Of a stretch of DNA of 64,000 nucleotides, positions 32,901 through 45,059 are shown piece after piece. This DNA comes from Euborellia annulipes (Eukaryota; Arthropoda; Insecta; Dermaptera; Anisolabididae), in assembly GCA_023213315.1 (NCBI GenBank), contig JAKCPI010003277.1, forward strand, positions 62,001-126,000, read 5' to 3'. Each line of letters begins with the position of its first letter. Within the stretch, counting starts at the first letter, position 1. Below the pieces are notes generated by a model. The model was not told the origin of the DNA and made no database searches. It saw only the letters and a list, made by a program, of their open reading frames with translations. Both the position numbers and the translations under genes were made by a program.

Positions 32901-34287
32901 TGACAGATGCACAGCCTCTTCATCATCTCATTTCTCACACATTCACAATTGACATTTCATTACTTTTTACTTTTTTTTCATGATATAATAATATTTAAAT
33001 TATCAAACTCGATTAGGGAATTCGTCTTAATTATTTTTGAATTAAAACTTTCTCAGTTCTTAACAATTTATCCATTTATCTGTGTAAATTTATTAGTATA
33101 AAATAATAGAAAATTTTAAGTCCCACTCCGAATGTTTTCAGTTATTAATATATACACAAAGGATTTTATAATTCAATTTTGAAAGTGATAAATTCCTTTG
33201 AATAATGACAACGAATGGCCGAAATTTTGAAATATTTTTTATATTAATACAATTAAATAAACTCAAATATAATATTGTTTTCAATATTTATAATATTGTT
33301 TCGTTATTACAATTATTACATCTTGAGCATACACTAGGAAAAACATAGACTTAGAATTTAGGCAAATAAATTTATATGACTATTTACTTTACAAATTTAT
33401 TTAAAATTATTACTTCATTCACTCACTTTCTCTTTAAATTAATTTAATATTTTACATTTTTGGTCTTTATTAATTGCATTTAATCAGTTCTCTGGAAAAT
33501 AATACAAAATTAAGCACTAGGTTTTTTTTCTTAATATTAATAAAATAAAGAATTTATAATATCCACTGTCATTCACTCATTTTAATAGTTGAGTTTGTGA
33601 TTAATATTAGAATTATTAACACTAAAAGAAGAAGCATGACTCTTATTTCGGAAAATAAGTTTATTTTATATTATTAAATTATTCTTTATTTTTATTAATT
33701 TGATTTATTTTTTTCTCCTTAGTTAATCATACAGGTTTTAATAAATTTCATTTTCCTGTTTTATTATCAAAACCTTTCAAACTGAAATTGGGGTCTTTGT
33801 TTTCCTGGATAACCAATATACTATAATTTTTAAACCTCCAATTATAACAGATTTACCGGGTATATATTTTAACAGCATGTGATGATTTCACTTATATATT
33901 ACTTAATATCTTATGAAGTGTTTAACTATAATATCAAATAGACATTTGTTTAACTAAAAAATATCTAATCAAATATCAAATCAATCAAAGTAGAATAGGT
34001 TGCCATTAATAAAAAACATTCATCTGTTAAAAAACACACTGTTTTTGAATTTAAAAAAACTATATACTTTTATATATATATATATAAATGCAAAGATAAG
34101 TTTTCTTGAGTTAAGTCTCTACTCAACTTAAATATCTTCGCTTACACTTACAATTGTTAGTCTTGAAAGTCTTCCAGAACATTTATATGCTGTATATAGG
34201 CCCTATATATATATATATATATATATGAGGAGATATTTTAATTTTAATATATTCGATAAATTTCTTTTAAACCTACAGACTGATTTT
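32901..34287. other. AT-rich non-coding DNA
   Basis: No gene or clear repeat boundary. TATATA microsatellites near 34070 and 34205. Confidence 0.5.
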
Positions 34288-34312
34288 ACTTTCTCTTATC
34301 TATGTATATATG

Positions 34313-34359
<47 letters not shown>

Positions 34360-34970
34360 AAGTATTGGATTCATGTCAAAAATTCGATGTCGAGATTGGC
34401 TTCACGTTTTGAGGTCCCCTGAATCCAAAAAAGTGGTTTTCGCGACATGGTCTGCCTGTCTGTGTGTCTGTCTGGGTTGAATTTAAAGCATGAAGGAATT
34501 GAGCTAGGAGGTTGAAATTTTATATTTAAGTTAAACCCCCCGGGATCGGAAAAATAAGCTTTTAATCAAAATTGGCCAAAGAGTACTAGTACTTTACTGA
34601 TGTAGTTTTTCAGTTTTTTTCGATTTTCTCAAAATTTGCTCCAACGATTTTTTTTTTAAATTCAAAAATCAATTATTTTTTAGATTCTCTTTAAAATGTA
34701 TATTCTCATTTTGTCATTGAAATCTTCTGAAGATCACTTTACTCTTGTACTCCATAGGAAAGATAGGAGAAATGGTTGCCATGGTAACAAAATATAAATA
34801 TTCTCCCATACTTATAAATTTTACATCTTGAAAATCGAATGTACCCTACTGTCGGAAACTAAATACATGTCGACACAAAAAATCTGGTGTGACAAGCACA
34901 GTACACAACTTTCGATTACCGAAGGTAAGAGAAAGTTGTGTGCTGTGCGCCAGTCACACCAGATTTTTTT
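34288..34970 (+). mobile_element. Family A copy A3 (near-complete)
   Basis: Starts ACTTTCTCTTATCTATG, has expanded TA and GAGAGA runs, the full body and the complete terminal hairpin (about 34877-34970). Very similar to A1, but its inner segment (AATTTAAAGCATGAAGGAAT) differs and matches the fragment at 44857-44970. Confidence 0.8.
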
Positions 34971-35866
34971 TGATTATATTCCATTTTTGATATTGAAAAA
35001 TAAATGAGTTTGAATGTTTAAAAGAATAAGAAATTGGGAGTGAGCACTTCTCAATTTTCAAGTATACTCCAAAAATGTGGGATAATCTCTACTCTCAGCT
35101 TTTCTTTTTTCCTAAAAAACGCGTAAGATTAAAAACTGTTTAAATAAGATAATTTATCATCTGACAAAATTATAAATTACTATATTTTCCAAAAAAAATT
35201 TACCGTTGACGTATTTATTCCAAAAGTTGAATCCAAGATACAATTTAAATGTTAAACGAGAAAGTAAAAAAAATTATCAAAAAGGTATCCATTTATCCAG
35301 AAACTTCCCCCCCCCCCCCGCATACCATTTGTGATTACGGCTATTATGTTGTTTTTTTTTTTAACCAAACGCTTGGATGGTGATTTGTTTAGGGCCGGTT
35401 TTGGGTGATGAGTAGTATGGCTCGAGTCTAGCAAAGAGGGTTCCGACCACTCTGTGAGAAAAAACTCAAAATATTACAACCATTAACATCATTTTGTATC
35501 CGTTAGCAAAAATACAGAATTAAAATTTTTAGAGATAAAGTAGAACTTTTTAATAATAAAAAAACTAGGCGCAAGCTTGAAATTCTCTGGTGATTCCACA
35601 TAATATTTAATGAAATAAACAAATAAAGTAATTAAAAAATAACAAGCTGTTCTTTAACATTCTAAAATCACTTGATCTAGAATCTAGCCAAGACTTATAA
35701 TGTCAATGTTCAAGTTTTACTCAAGGCCGGAGCATACCAAATAAAAGTAGGAAGAGCGACGTTCAAAAATTTTATATATACAGTATATATAGCCTATATA
35801 TAGGCTAACATGTTTATAATAAATAGCCAAGTGTCCATTCATTTGAATGGGTATGGGTTAATTTTT
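34971..35866. other. Non-coding DNA with C10 run
   Basis: No coding frame recognised; a C-run of ten at about 35309-35318. Nothing else to report. Confidence 0.45.
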
Positions 35867-36600
35867 ACTTTCTCTTACCTAATTATATATTGCAATCAAG
35901 GGCGGATACAAGGGGGGTAAAGGGGGTAATTACCCCCCTCCCCCGAGATTTGAAAAAAATACTTTTTTTCGAAAAAAAAAAATACTTTTAATGTAAAATT
36001 TTAAAAATTTACTTAAAAATTTGATTTGTATTTATATTCTGGCAAACAAGTACAAAATGCGCCTTTAAATTACTGAAATTAAGAAAAAAATGTGTATTGT
36101 GCGACCAGTCACACCAAATTACCTCCCCCCCCCCCCGAGAAACACCTCTGGATCCGCCCTTGATTGCAATATATAATATATGGAGAGAAAATATTGCGAT
36201 CATGTCAAAAATTCGATGTCGAGATTTTGATGAAAATACATGTTTTGGGGTTCCCTGCGTCCAAAAAAGTGGTTTTCACAAATTGGTCTGTGTGTCTGTC
36301 TGTGTTTGTGTGTGTGTGGACATTTTTAAGCAAGAAGGAAATGAACTGCGATAGATACGAGGTTGAAATTTTTATATTTAGGTATTCTCCCCCACAGTTA
36401 AAATAAGTTTTACTGAAGTACTTTTTCAGTTTTTTTCGATTTTCTCAAAATTGGCTCTAACGAATTTGATTAAAATTCATAATTCAACTATTTTGGATGC
36501 TCTTTAAAAAGTATATCAGTAAAATTTTTGGTGAAAATTATTTGAAGTACACTTTACTGATCTAGTATTTCAGGTTTTTCAAATTCATTGTTCCGCCTTC
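35867..36600 (+). mobile_element. Family A copy A4, diverged, with family B insertion
   Basis: ACTTTCTCTTACCTAATTAT at 35867; interrupted at 35897-36162 by a family B MITE, then resumes AATATATAATATATGGAGAG and the family body. The 3' part diverges after about 36500 and has no terminal hairpin. Confidence 0.7.
35897..36162. mobile_element. Family B hAT-like MITE, duplication ATTGCAAT
   Basis: 266 bp, ends CAAGGGCGGATACAAG and inverse CTCTGGATCCGCCCTTG, exact 8-bp duplication ATTGCAAT (35889-35896, 36163-36170). Opposite orientation to the copy at 30354. Carries GTGCGACCAGTCACACC, shared with the end of family A. Confidence 0.92.
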
Positions 36601-36720
36601 CTTCCACATAGAGCCAATGTTAAATCTCTATGGAGATTTGCATGTTAATTTCGATTCAAAAGGAGAACAGCCATTACCTTTTGTCGTACTTGTGCTAAAA
36701 TTCTGTACTTTGGCATTTTT

Positions 36721-37597
36721 ACTTTCTCTTACGTCTATATATGTTAATATATAGAAAGGGAGAGAAAAAGTATTGGATTCATGTCAAAAATTCGATGTCG
36801 AGATTTTGATGAATATACACGTTTTGAGGTCCCCTGATTCAAAAAAAGTGGTTTTCGCGACATGGTCTGTCTGTGTGTCTGTGAAAAAAATATCTCACGA
36901 ACGAAAAGAGCTAGGCGGTTGAAATTTTATATTTATCAAAATCGACCAAAAAGTACTAGTACCGGTACTTTACTGATGTACTCATCCAGTTTTTTTTTTC
37001 TCAACATTTGCTCTAACGATTTTGATTAAAATTCAAAAATTAATGATTTTTTAGATGCTTTTTCAAATGAATATTCTCATTTTGCTCATAAAATTGTTTG
37101 AAACAGACTTTACTATTGTACTCCATAGGAAAGATAGGAGAAATAGTTACCATGGCAACAAAATATTAATATTTTCCATGTTTATAAATTTTACATCTTG
37201 AATTTTAATATATGGGTGGCCCTCGGGGCATGGCGTAGAGGTTAGCGTGCTAACCTCATATACCAAACGTCGCGGGTTCGGACCCCAGGCAGTCCGATGA
37301 TTTTATTTAAGCCAATTGGATACCAAATGGCTTAAATAAGAATGCCTGGACCCCATATATGTATATTAATCTCTATAACGGTTATCGTCAAAGTCTTAAA
37401 TGGCCTAAGATGCCGAAAAGACTGTGTGAATGTGTGTGTGAGTGTGAATGAGAAAAAAAGTGTGAATGTTTATTTAAAAAAAAAAAAAAAAAAAATATAT
37501 GGGTGGAAACTAATTATATTTTGACACAAAAAAAATCTGGTGTGACAAGCACAAAACACAACTTTGTGTGCTGTGCGACCAGTCACACCAGATTTTT
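36721..37597 (+). mobile_element. Family A copy A5, interrupted by a full SINE
   Basis: Starts ACTTTCTCTTACGTC, body as in other copies, ends in the hairpin at about 37529-37597 (inner part shortened). The SINE at 37220-37493 sits inside it. Confidence 0.78.
37220..37493 (+). mobile_element. Complete tRNA-derived SINE with 13-bp target duplication
   Basis: Flanked by AATATATGGGTGG at 37207-37219 and 37494-37506. The head is tRNA-like: CATGGCGTAGAGGTTAGCGT (A-box) and CGCGGGTTCGGACCCC (B-box). The body has an inverted pair around GATTTTATTTAAGCC / GGCTTAAATAAG, then AAATGGCCTAAGATGCCGAA, a GTGTGTGTGAGTGTGAATG stretch, and a poly(A) tail. Transcribed by RNA polymerase III and mobilised by a partner LINE, by family knowledge. 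Partial copies: 3255, 31620 (minus), 40075, 44971-46640, 58660. Confidence 0.9.
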
Positions 37598-37932
37598 CAT
37601 TCTCTCATCATGTGTACAATGAACACTCCAAATTTTATTAATGATAGTCGGGTTGGAAATTATACATTACTCTGTTGATTTGACATGTAATGACTCTAAG
37701 AGAACTAAATATATTTCAATACAAAAATAATTAAAAATCACTCACTCCATGTCACTCCAGATTTTCTGTTAGCACGCTAATTCCTACACCAAACCCGAGG
37801 GCTGTCATCTTCGTTTCATAAGGATGTACCGAATAATAAAAGAAAAAATGAAAAACCTTTCTTTTTAAGGGAAATTATATGTTCAAGTTATTTATTAGGA
37901 AAAATCCAAAATCTCTCAAAAGGAATAATATT

Positions 37933-38150
37933 ATTTAACAAGACATGTGAGTGTTTTTTATTGATGAGGCCAAACATCCCATGGCCTCCGGGAATCGAAC
38001 CCAGGATCTCCCCTTTCCGGGGCATAGGCGTGCCTGGTGCAATGGATAGCACGCCTATGCCCCGGAAAGGCGGAGATCCTGGGTTCGATTCCCGGGGGCC
38101 ATGGGATGTTTGGCCTCATCAATAAAAAACACTCACACGTCTTGTTAAAT
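37933..38150. mobile_element. Near-perfect palindrome built from a tRNA-like sequence
   Basis: Two arms of about 101 bp (37933-38033, 38049-38150) are inverse copies with roughly two differences, around a 15-base loop (CTGGTGCAATGGATA, 38034-38048). Each arm contains GGGTTCGATTCCCGGGGGCC (B-box) reading towards the outside; the A-box-like text is in the loop. It abuts the next element with no gap. Confidence 0.88.
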
Positions 38151-38151
38151 A

Positions 38152-39191
38152 CACTGTAAAAAAAAATTTTAATTTTAGTATGTTTTAGTATAGTAAATTT
38201 ACAAATTTTCCTTGTAAATGATAACTACCATACATTTGTATACTAAATTTACAAATCTATGCATTCAAAAAATTTTTACAACCAAAAAACATTTTAAAAT
38301 TACAATTCTCTTGGAAAATTAGAGTAAATATTGTAATTTTACCATACGATTTCTAATTTTACAATACAACGGCATTGTAATTTTAGAACACGGTTTGTAA
38401 TTTTAGAAAAGGGTTTGTAATTTTACAAAAAGGTTTCTAATTTTACAATACAAGGGTATAGTAATTTTCTTTTTAAGGCTGCCAACATGGCCGACTTTGT
38501 TTCGACTACTTTTTAGCTTTCTTAATAAAGACATTTTTGGCACTATAAGGATTTATTTAAGTTATAATAATACAAAAAATAATAATATTATGATAACTTT
38601 AAGTTTATTTTTTATTTTATTATTTAGTAAAAATAGTTGACAATGAGGTCATACTTGAATGCCAAATAGCAGAGATAGATCATTAGTTAACAGGTGATTC
38701 GATGGTCAAATGGACTAGGCAGCAAGGCTTCTACCAAAAAGGTCAGTGTTCAAATCCTGGAGGAATTTTTCATTAAATAAAAATATTTATTTCACTCCAT
38801 TCAGGTAGAGACGTCCCCTAAAGGTCAATAACCTATGGGTCCAGTCGTAAATTTTTTTTCTTTTTTCTAAATATTAGTAAAAATACAAACATTTGGATTG
38901 TAAAATTGCTAAATATTTGTAAAATTACCAGACATTTGGATTGTAAAATTGCTAAATATTAGTAAAATTACCAAATTTGGACTCGAAATTGCTAAATATT
39001 GGTAAAATTACCAGACATTTGGACTCGAAAATTGCTAAATATTAGTAAAATTACCACACATTTGTAAACGATTTTTGTAAAGAGTTTTGTAAAAATATCA
39101 TTCAACTGTATAGTAAATTTAGTATCTATTGGTCTTGGAAATTTGCTTACAACAAAAAAATTGTAAAATCATCGAAATTTTTTTTACAGTG
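38152..39191. mobile_element. TA-flanked TIR element with internal degenerate repeats
   Basis: Ends CACTGTAAAAAAAAATTTT and inverse AATTTTTTTTACAGTG, bounded by TA on both sides (38150-38151, 39192-39193). The inside repeats GTAATTTTA-type units on the left and ACATTTGGA-TTGTAAAATTGCTAAATATT units on the right. A tRNA-like fragment with TGTTCAAATCCTGG lies at about 38695-38765. TA duplication suggests Tc1/mariner mobilisation; no transposase. Confidence 0.75.
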
Positions 39192-39944
39192 TATATCTAT
39201 GACTAGTTAAGTCCGAATCGAGGTATTTTGAATACTATTATCTTATTCAAATATATAGATCTCGAAAAATATTTAGGAATAATATTATATCACTCCCTTG
39301 GAACTTTTTCTATTAATATTTCAATAGTTTATTATTACAGTAATGATTAAAATTAGGACAAATGTTTTGATATCCCTTTTGGATCTAGGCTCCCCTATTC
39401 TCTTTAAGTAATTTTGGATCGTCACTGTTTCATACATATAGGCCTACTACACTCACTATACCATCATATATCAAACCCATCACTCATTTGGACGCTTATG
39501 TGATCATCATCAGATGGATTATTTATAGAAAACTTTTTTTATTTTTTTTTCTTATATAAAGTTTTAATATTGATTTGTTTTATTTTTAAAATTTTAATCC
39601 ATTTTCTTTCAAAACTTAAGTTTTATCCTCTCAAGTTTTCTATTAGCCTATTCCAATCTGTGTAGGGTCAATTCAGATCCCTATTTTTGACCCTCAGATC
39701 AACACCACCTAATTAAATCACACATTTTAAATTAGTCTCTATATTTTTACTATCAATATATTTTTTTTTGTAAAATTTTAATTCCTAGTTCAGACCGTCT
39801 TGTTCTAGGATACTTATATCGTTTTATAGAAATTATTATTTTTTTTAATTTTTTTTTTTTAACTATTTCGGCTACTGAGTTAATGGATGTTTTTTAAATA
39901 TAGTATTGTGGCAGGATAAATAAAAGGCTAGGCAGCTATTATTA

Positions 39945-40000
39945 TTTTTATTTTTATTGCATTCGAAGTTTCGGTTGACTATGTAACCATCTTCATGGCT
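39945..40000 (-). repeat. CTGANGA-hairpin-GAAA motif copy
   Basis: Minus strand: ATGAAGAT (39989-39996), stem GGTT/AACC, GAAA (39969-39972), then AATAAA about 12 bases later (39953-39958). Confidence 0.65.
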
Positions 40001-40074
40001 AGGGTTCAGTCAATAGAAACCCTCTTATGTTCTTTGATAGACATTTTATTAAATTAAATAGCAAATAAAATTTG

Positions 40075-40225
40075 GGTATCAAATGGCTTAAATAAGAGTG
40101 CCTGGACCCTAATATATATTTCGTATAACAGGTATCGTAAAGTCTTAAATGGCCTAATTTTCCGAAAAGACTGTGTGTATGTGTGTATGAATGGGAAAAA
40201 AGTGTGAGTGTTAAAAAAAAAAAAT
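40075..40225 (+). mobile_element. SINE copy lacking its tRNA head
   Basis: AAATGGCTTAAATAAGAGTG, then TTAAATGGCCTAATTTTCCG and the GTGTGTATG tail with poly(A) at 40217-40229; matches the body of the SINE at 37220. Confidence 0.7.
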
Positions 40226-40282
40226 ATTTTTAAACAAATAGAATTTAAAAAATTTTATATAATGTAACTAACTCTGCCTTGT

Positions 40283-40515
40283 ATCAATGCTGTACTAGAG
40301 TTTTGTAATACCCAAAAGATCAATCTCTAAAAGACACACAGTATACTTTATTTGGTTTTGATTTTATTAACTTTATTTTGTATATCCTATTGTCTTATTG
40401 TTAGTTATTTTTACAATGATTTTTGGATGCAGTTCTTATGTATGTATTTTTTATATATGTATTTTTATGTATGTAATCTCTTTGAGTCCGATGGCGAGAG
40501 CTAAAGGGACACAAT

Positions 40516-40541
<26 letters not shown>
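40283..40541 (+). mobile_element. 5'-truncated poly(A) retroposon (LINE 3' end)
   Basis: 259 bp ending GGGACACAATAAA plus about 28 A, flanked by an exact 13-bp duplication AACTCTGCCTTGT (40270-40282, 40542-40554). The text before the tail (ATCTCTTTGAGTCCGATGGC) is in the style of LINE 3' UTRs. No coding region remains. Confidence 0.85.
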
Positions 40542-40547
<6 letters not shown>

Positions 40548-40772
40548 GCCTTGTCCTTTTATGAGATTTATTTAATTCTATAATTAAAGGCCCGAATCTA
40601 TTTTAAGTGGAAAATAATTAATATATCTTAAACCTTATTTAATTTATTATAAGTACATCTAATTTAATCAAAATCCTTAAAGTGGTTTTCGAGAAAATCA
40701 CAAAAGACCTTAAAATACACAAGAGTAAGCCCTCAAACAATTTTGGGACAAATAATGATTAGTGCATTTTTT

Positions 40773-41350
40773 ACTTTCTCTTACCTCTATATATGTTAAT
40801 ATACTGTATATAGAGAGAAAGTATTGGATTCATGTCAAAAATTCGATGTCGATATTTTGATGGATATACACGTTTTAAGGTCCCCTGAATCCAAAAAAGT
40901 GGTGTTCGTGATCAAGAACGAAAAAAGCTATGAGGTTGAAATTTTATATTCAATATTTAAGTTAGCCACTCCTCTTGCACTTGACACGAAACTTTTGAAC
41001 AAAATCAACCAAAGAGTACTAGTACTTTACTGATGCACTTTTTCAGTTTTTTTTTTTTCAATTTTCTCAAAATTCGCTCCAACGATTTTGATTAAAATTC
41101 AAATAGCAATTATTTTTTAGATGCTCTTTAAAATGTATATTCTCATTTTGTCATTGAAATCTTCTGAAGTCTACTTTATTCTTGTACACCATAAAAAAGA
41201 TAGGAGAAATGGTTGCCATGTTAACAAAATATAAATATTTTCATACATACTTATAAATTTTACATCTTGAAAATCGAATGCACCGTACTGTCGGAAACTA
41301 AATACATGTCGACACAAAAAATCTGGTGCGATCAGTCACACCAGATTTTT
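40773..41350 (+). mobile_element. Family A copy A6
   Basis: Starts ACTTTCTCTTACCTC, shortened in the TCTGTCTG region, and ends with a terminal hairpin reduced to AATCTGGTGCGATCAGTCACACCAGATT-like arms only (the long inner stem is deleted). Otherwise the same body. Confidence 0.75.
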
Positions 41351-43378
41351 TTTATCTTAAATATTTTGTTATTACACACAAATATAGACAGGCCATTTTC
41401 CGAAACTTACTTTCTTTGACTCGGGGGACCTCGGAATGTGTAATTCGATTTCAATTCCGACATCGAATTTTTTGTGATCCAAATTCTCTTTATTACACAC
41501 TATATTCCCAATACTCCACACTGTATATTATAGTCGTGAGCGAAAGTAAAAGTAAAAAGGAAGGCATAGACTTTAAAAAAATAAATCTTCTCTTTAATAC
41601 TTACTGTATCTTAACACTTGAATATCGATGAATCATTTATACATACCTACATAGTATACATAGAAGAGTGAGAAAAAGATTGAACAAAATGTTCTATTCA
41701 TCAAACATTTGCTTTTATAATTATTGACGACTCACTATTTTTTATAAATAAATTTCATATGGTTATATCTAAAGCCCGGATTCCTATGCAATTGCATATT
41801 CTATTTGCTAATATGTACGTCCCGGAAAACCATTTTCCATCCGAATCATGACTCCTTGCCACTATTGTTCAAATTTTATATTGCATATTTTTGCATATTT
41901 GGTGAATATTGCATAAAGTTGCATATTTTAAACTTTTTGCGTATTTTAAAAATATTTCGACAAAAGTTTTATTTAATTTAAATTTTTTAATACGTTTCGA
42001 CCTATTTTTCCGGTCTTCATCAGGACAAACGTGGATAATTGTATTAAATAAAGCGAAAAAAGAGAAATATTTTTTCTTTAATTGCTTTTGGCTCCCTTAC
42101 TCTCCTCATTGTTAATTATACTTTCAGCCACTACTCCTGGTTATTAAAAGTCAGTTTTTGAGAAATATTACGTTTTTTATAAAGTGCTTATTTTGTTAAA
42201 TAATATATAGTATATATTTAAAAAAAAACCATTTTATTAAATTAATTAACAAATTTTACTCCTACTTATTATATTACATTTTTTTTTTTTTTTTTTTTTA
42301 CATTAAATTTAGTTTCTATTGCGAGACCAATTTTTGTTTTTACACTATTTACTTGCAAAAATAGACACAATTAGTTTTACATCAGTAGAAATCATAATTT
42401 ACCTTAAATTGGAAGCCATTTACTTGATATTTTTCTCATATATATATATATATATATATATAGCATATTTTAATACTTTTACTGCATATTATTTGGCATA
42501 TTTAAGCGATTTACGAATAAAAATCCGGGGTTTACTTATATTGAATGGATTATTTATATAATAGAAACACTTTTAGAAAAATTAATTCAAGGTTGCAAAC
42601 ATTAAATTAATTTCTTGAAAATTTTAATATGTGTGAATTGATTTTAATCTAAAAAAAAAAATCTATAATAAATTTATAAACTTATTTGCATTTTTTGAAT
42701 ATAGCATATAATGAAGGCAAAAAAATTTTTTAAACTTGAAATTATTTATAAATGATGTTGGCATTTTTCCTTCTGCTTTGATGCCCAAAAGACAATATGG
42801 AGGGACTCAACTCCCCCCTCCTCTCTCACAAGTTTTGAACCCCTCTGGTTGTTCTTTATGATCTAAATATTGTAGTAGAATGGTAGAGTACTCGCCTCTT
42901 GAACTGGTTTCGTTTCCCGTTCTAAGTGACAAAAATGTATAGTGAATGGTTCTTTAAATTAAGAACACAAATATCAGTTTATTCATTATCACATCAGTTT
43001 TGGAACAAAAAACATTAATTAAATCAACTTTTTTTATTATTAATATATATATATTTATGTATTCTAGAATTGAAACATTTTTTCATTCAAAAAATTTTTT
43101 TAATCATTCTCTCAAAAAAATCTTTTAATAAGGTTTTTTTAGTAAAGACTATGGCTTGTTATTAAAATTTTCGCATCACATGAGATTCATAAATTAATTA
43201 ATAATTTTTTTTTTTCTGGAAACTCACTAATTAATTCATTGCTGCAAAAAATCCATTAGTTGGTTATTTGGGTTGCCTACATACAGGCAAGCAAAAACTT
43301 GTTTTATATTTTAGGTATATTTAAAAATGTCTCCTTATATTTTATATATGTATTTATATATTTTCAAAATTTAATATA
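41351..43378. other. AT-rich DNA with one CTGANGA motif and no gene
   Basis: Contains the motif copy at 41969-42023, T-runs near 42281, TATATA at 42439, and a tRNA-like fragment near 42885-42935 that does not fold properly. No supported gene. Confidence 0.5.
41969..42023 (-). repeat. CTGANGA-hairpin-GAAA motif copy
   Basis: Minus strand: CTGATGAA (42016-42023), stem GACC/GGTC, GAAACG (GAAA at 41995-41998), AATAAA at 41969-41974. One of the cleanest copies. Confidence 0.75.
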
Positions 43379-43405
43379 CCCCCCCCCCCTGGCTACGCCT
43401 ATGTT
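43379..43405. mobile_element. Right end of a family D element
   Basis: C-run followed by CTGGCTACGCCTATG, the inverse of the family D left end. Partner end not found. Confidence 0.5.
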
Positions 43406-44473
43406 TGATGATATTTTGTATAAATACAGTATATTAATCACATTTTGAGCATATTAAAGCAAAAACTATCTATTAGGCCTATGTATATTTTATTTTTATT
43501 TTTTAAGATATTGACAATTCAGCAAAATTTTAATTAATAAAAAAATTTTAATAAACGAATCAATTATTCAAAATATTATCTTGTTCATTCAAATGAAATG
43601 AATTAGCCTTGGACAAACTAGTAGACTATATTATAAAATTATACTACTATTTATTTATTTTTTTTTTAGCTTATTTGTTTGTCTCATTATTTATTTATTA
43701 AAAAATATTGTTTTTCTTATTTTTGATTAGAAAAGACTATTATATAATAAGCCTATATATCGAAAAATTATATTTTAAATCCATTAAGAGATGATCTTTG
43801 TTCATAATGCATTTTTATTTTTAAAGATATTTACATAACAGTAATTTAAAATTCAGAATATTTTTTTTTAAATTTACTTTCCAGTTCAAGGATTTCGGCA
43901 AAATATTATAAAAGATGAGAGCAAAAGTAGTTTTTATTCCTCGCTCCGCCCCCCCCCCACCCTCCTCCGACAAGCTCTCTATCTCTCTTTCTGTTTTCTC
44001 CTTTTATTTTCACCCCCGGTTCCGTCCATTTATTTGATCATATTTGTGCAATCCCTATGCGTTTTTTGAATTAAATAAAGTACCCCAAACTTAATTTTTT
44101 TGTTTTCTGTTTTAGAATAAGGGATAAAAATCTTTGTCTTCCAATAAAAATATTTATTTATTTATTTCTCTTCTACGGACTATTTTGTCCATTATACAAA
44201 CAAATACAAAATTTTGTGTGTGTTTACAGTGTAATGTTACAAAATTAATTAAGTTTACTCATACTTTAGTATATCCAAGGTGTGAACAATGCTCAATACA
44301 TAATCAGGAATATTTCTCGAATCATACTTATTTACAAAATTACATATATAATAAATATCTAAATAATTGAATATTTTTACCCCATAGAGCCATTTTTATT
44401 TTATTATTATTTGAAATTCCTATCGGGATCTCTTTTTATTTACCCGAGGTGCTTCCGTGCACGAGGTCACTCA
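43406..44473. other. AT-rich DNA without a recognisable gene
   Basis: Small open frames only. A C-run of nine lies at about 43951. From about 44445 the sequence becomes GC-richer and continues after 47240. Confidence 0.45.
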
Positions 44474-44856
44474 CCTCAATCCAGTGGCGTAACCAGGGGG
44501 GGGGGCGAGGGGGGGCTCGAGCCCCCCCCGCCCCAGGCGCATCGAGACCTTGGCGCCCCCCGAAACCGGCATAGGCGCCCTACGGCCTCTAAGATATAGC
44601 CCAGCGAATGTGATTTTATCATATTCTTTTCTACCATTGTCTTAAAAAATTGATTGTTTTCTTTTAAAATTATATTACAACTTGAATTCTACTATTTTAA
44701 ATGAATTTAATTCCAAAAATAATAAATAACGTATATAGAGGCTTTATAATTAAAATTTTTTTTATTTTGCAATATATAAGCCTTAATTTGATGTTTTATG
44801 GCTGTGGAGAATTACTCAGGATTCGTCTAAGCCTTAATATTTAATTTTTTGAAATT

Positions 44857-44970
44857 CAAAACTTTTTTAAGCATGAAGGAATTGAGCTATGAGACTGAAA
44901 TGTTATATTTAAGTTAAACACCCCCGGAACCGTGAAAATAAGCTTTTAATCAAAATCGGACAAAATCGGC
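44857..44970 (+). mobile_element. Family A body fragment inside family E
   Basis: AAGCATGAAGGAATTGAGCT and ATAAGCTTTTAATCAAAATC match copy A3 (34488-34575) closely; no ends of family A are present. Confidence 0.65.
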
Positions 44971-45059
44971 CTCTAATCGGGGGTTCGATTCCCCGGCAGT
45001 CTGATGATTTTATTTAAGCCATTTGGATACCAAATTTCAAAGTCAAAGTCTTATATGGC

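Noticed and set aside
32541..32952. Plus-strand open frames of 103 and 117 codons in the GC island
   Set aside because: Low-complexity (His, Ser, Thr, Arg runs) and antisense to better protein-like text; long frames are expected by chance in GC-rich DNA.
37981..38100. A tRNA-Arg/Gly-like gene with good B-box
   Set aside because: The acceptor stem does not pair, the anticodon loop lacks the conserved U33, and it is one half of a palindrome; treated as tRNA-derived repeat.
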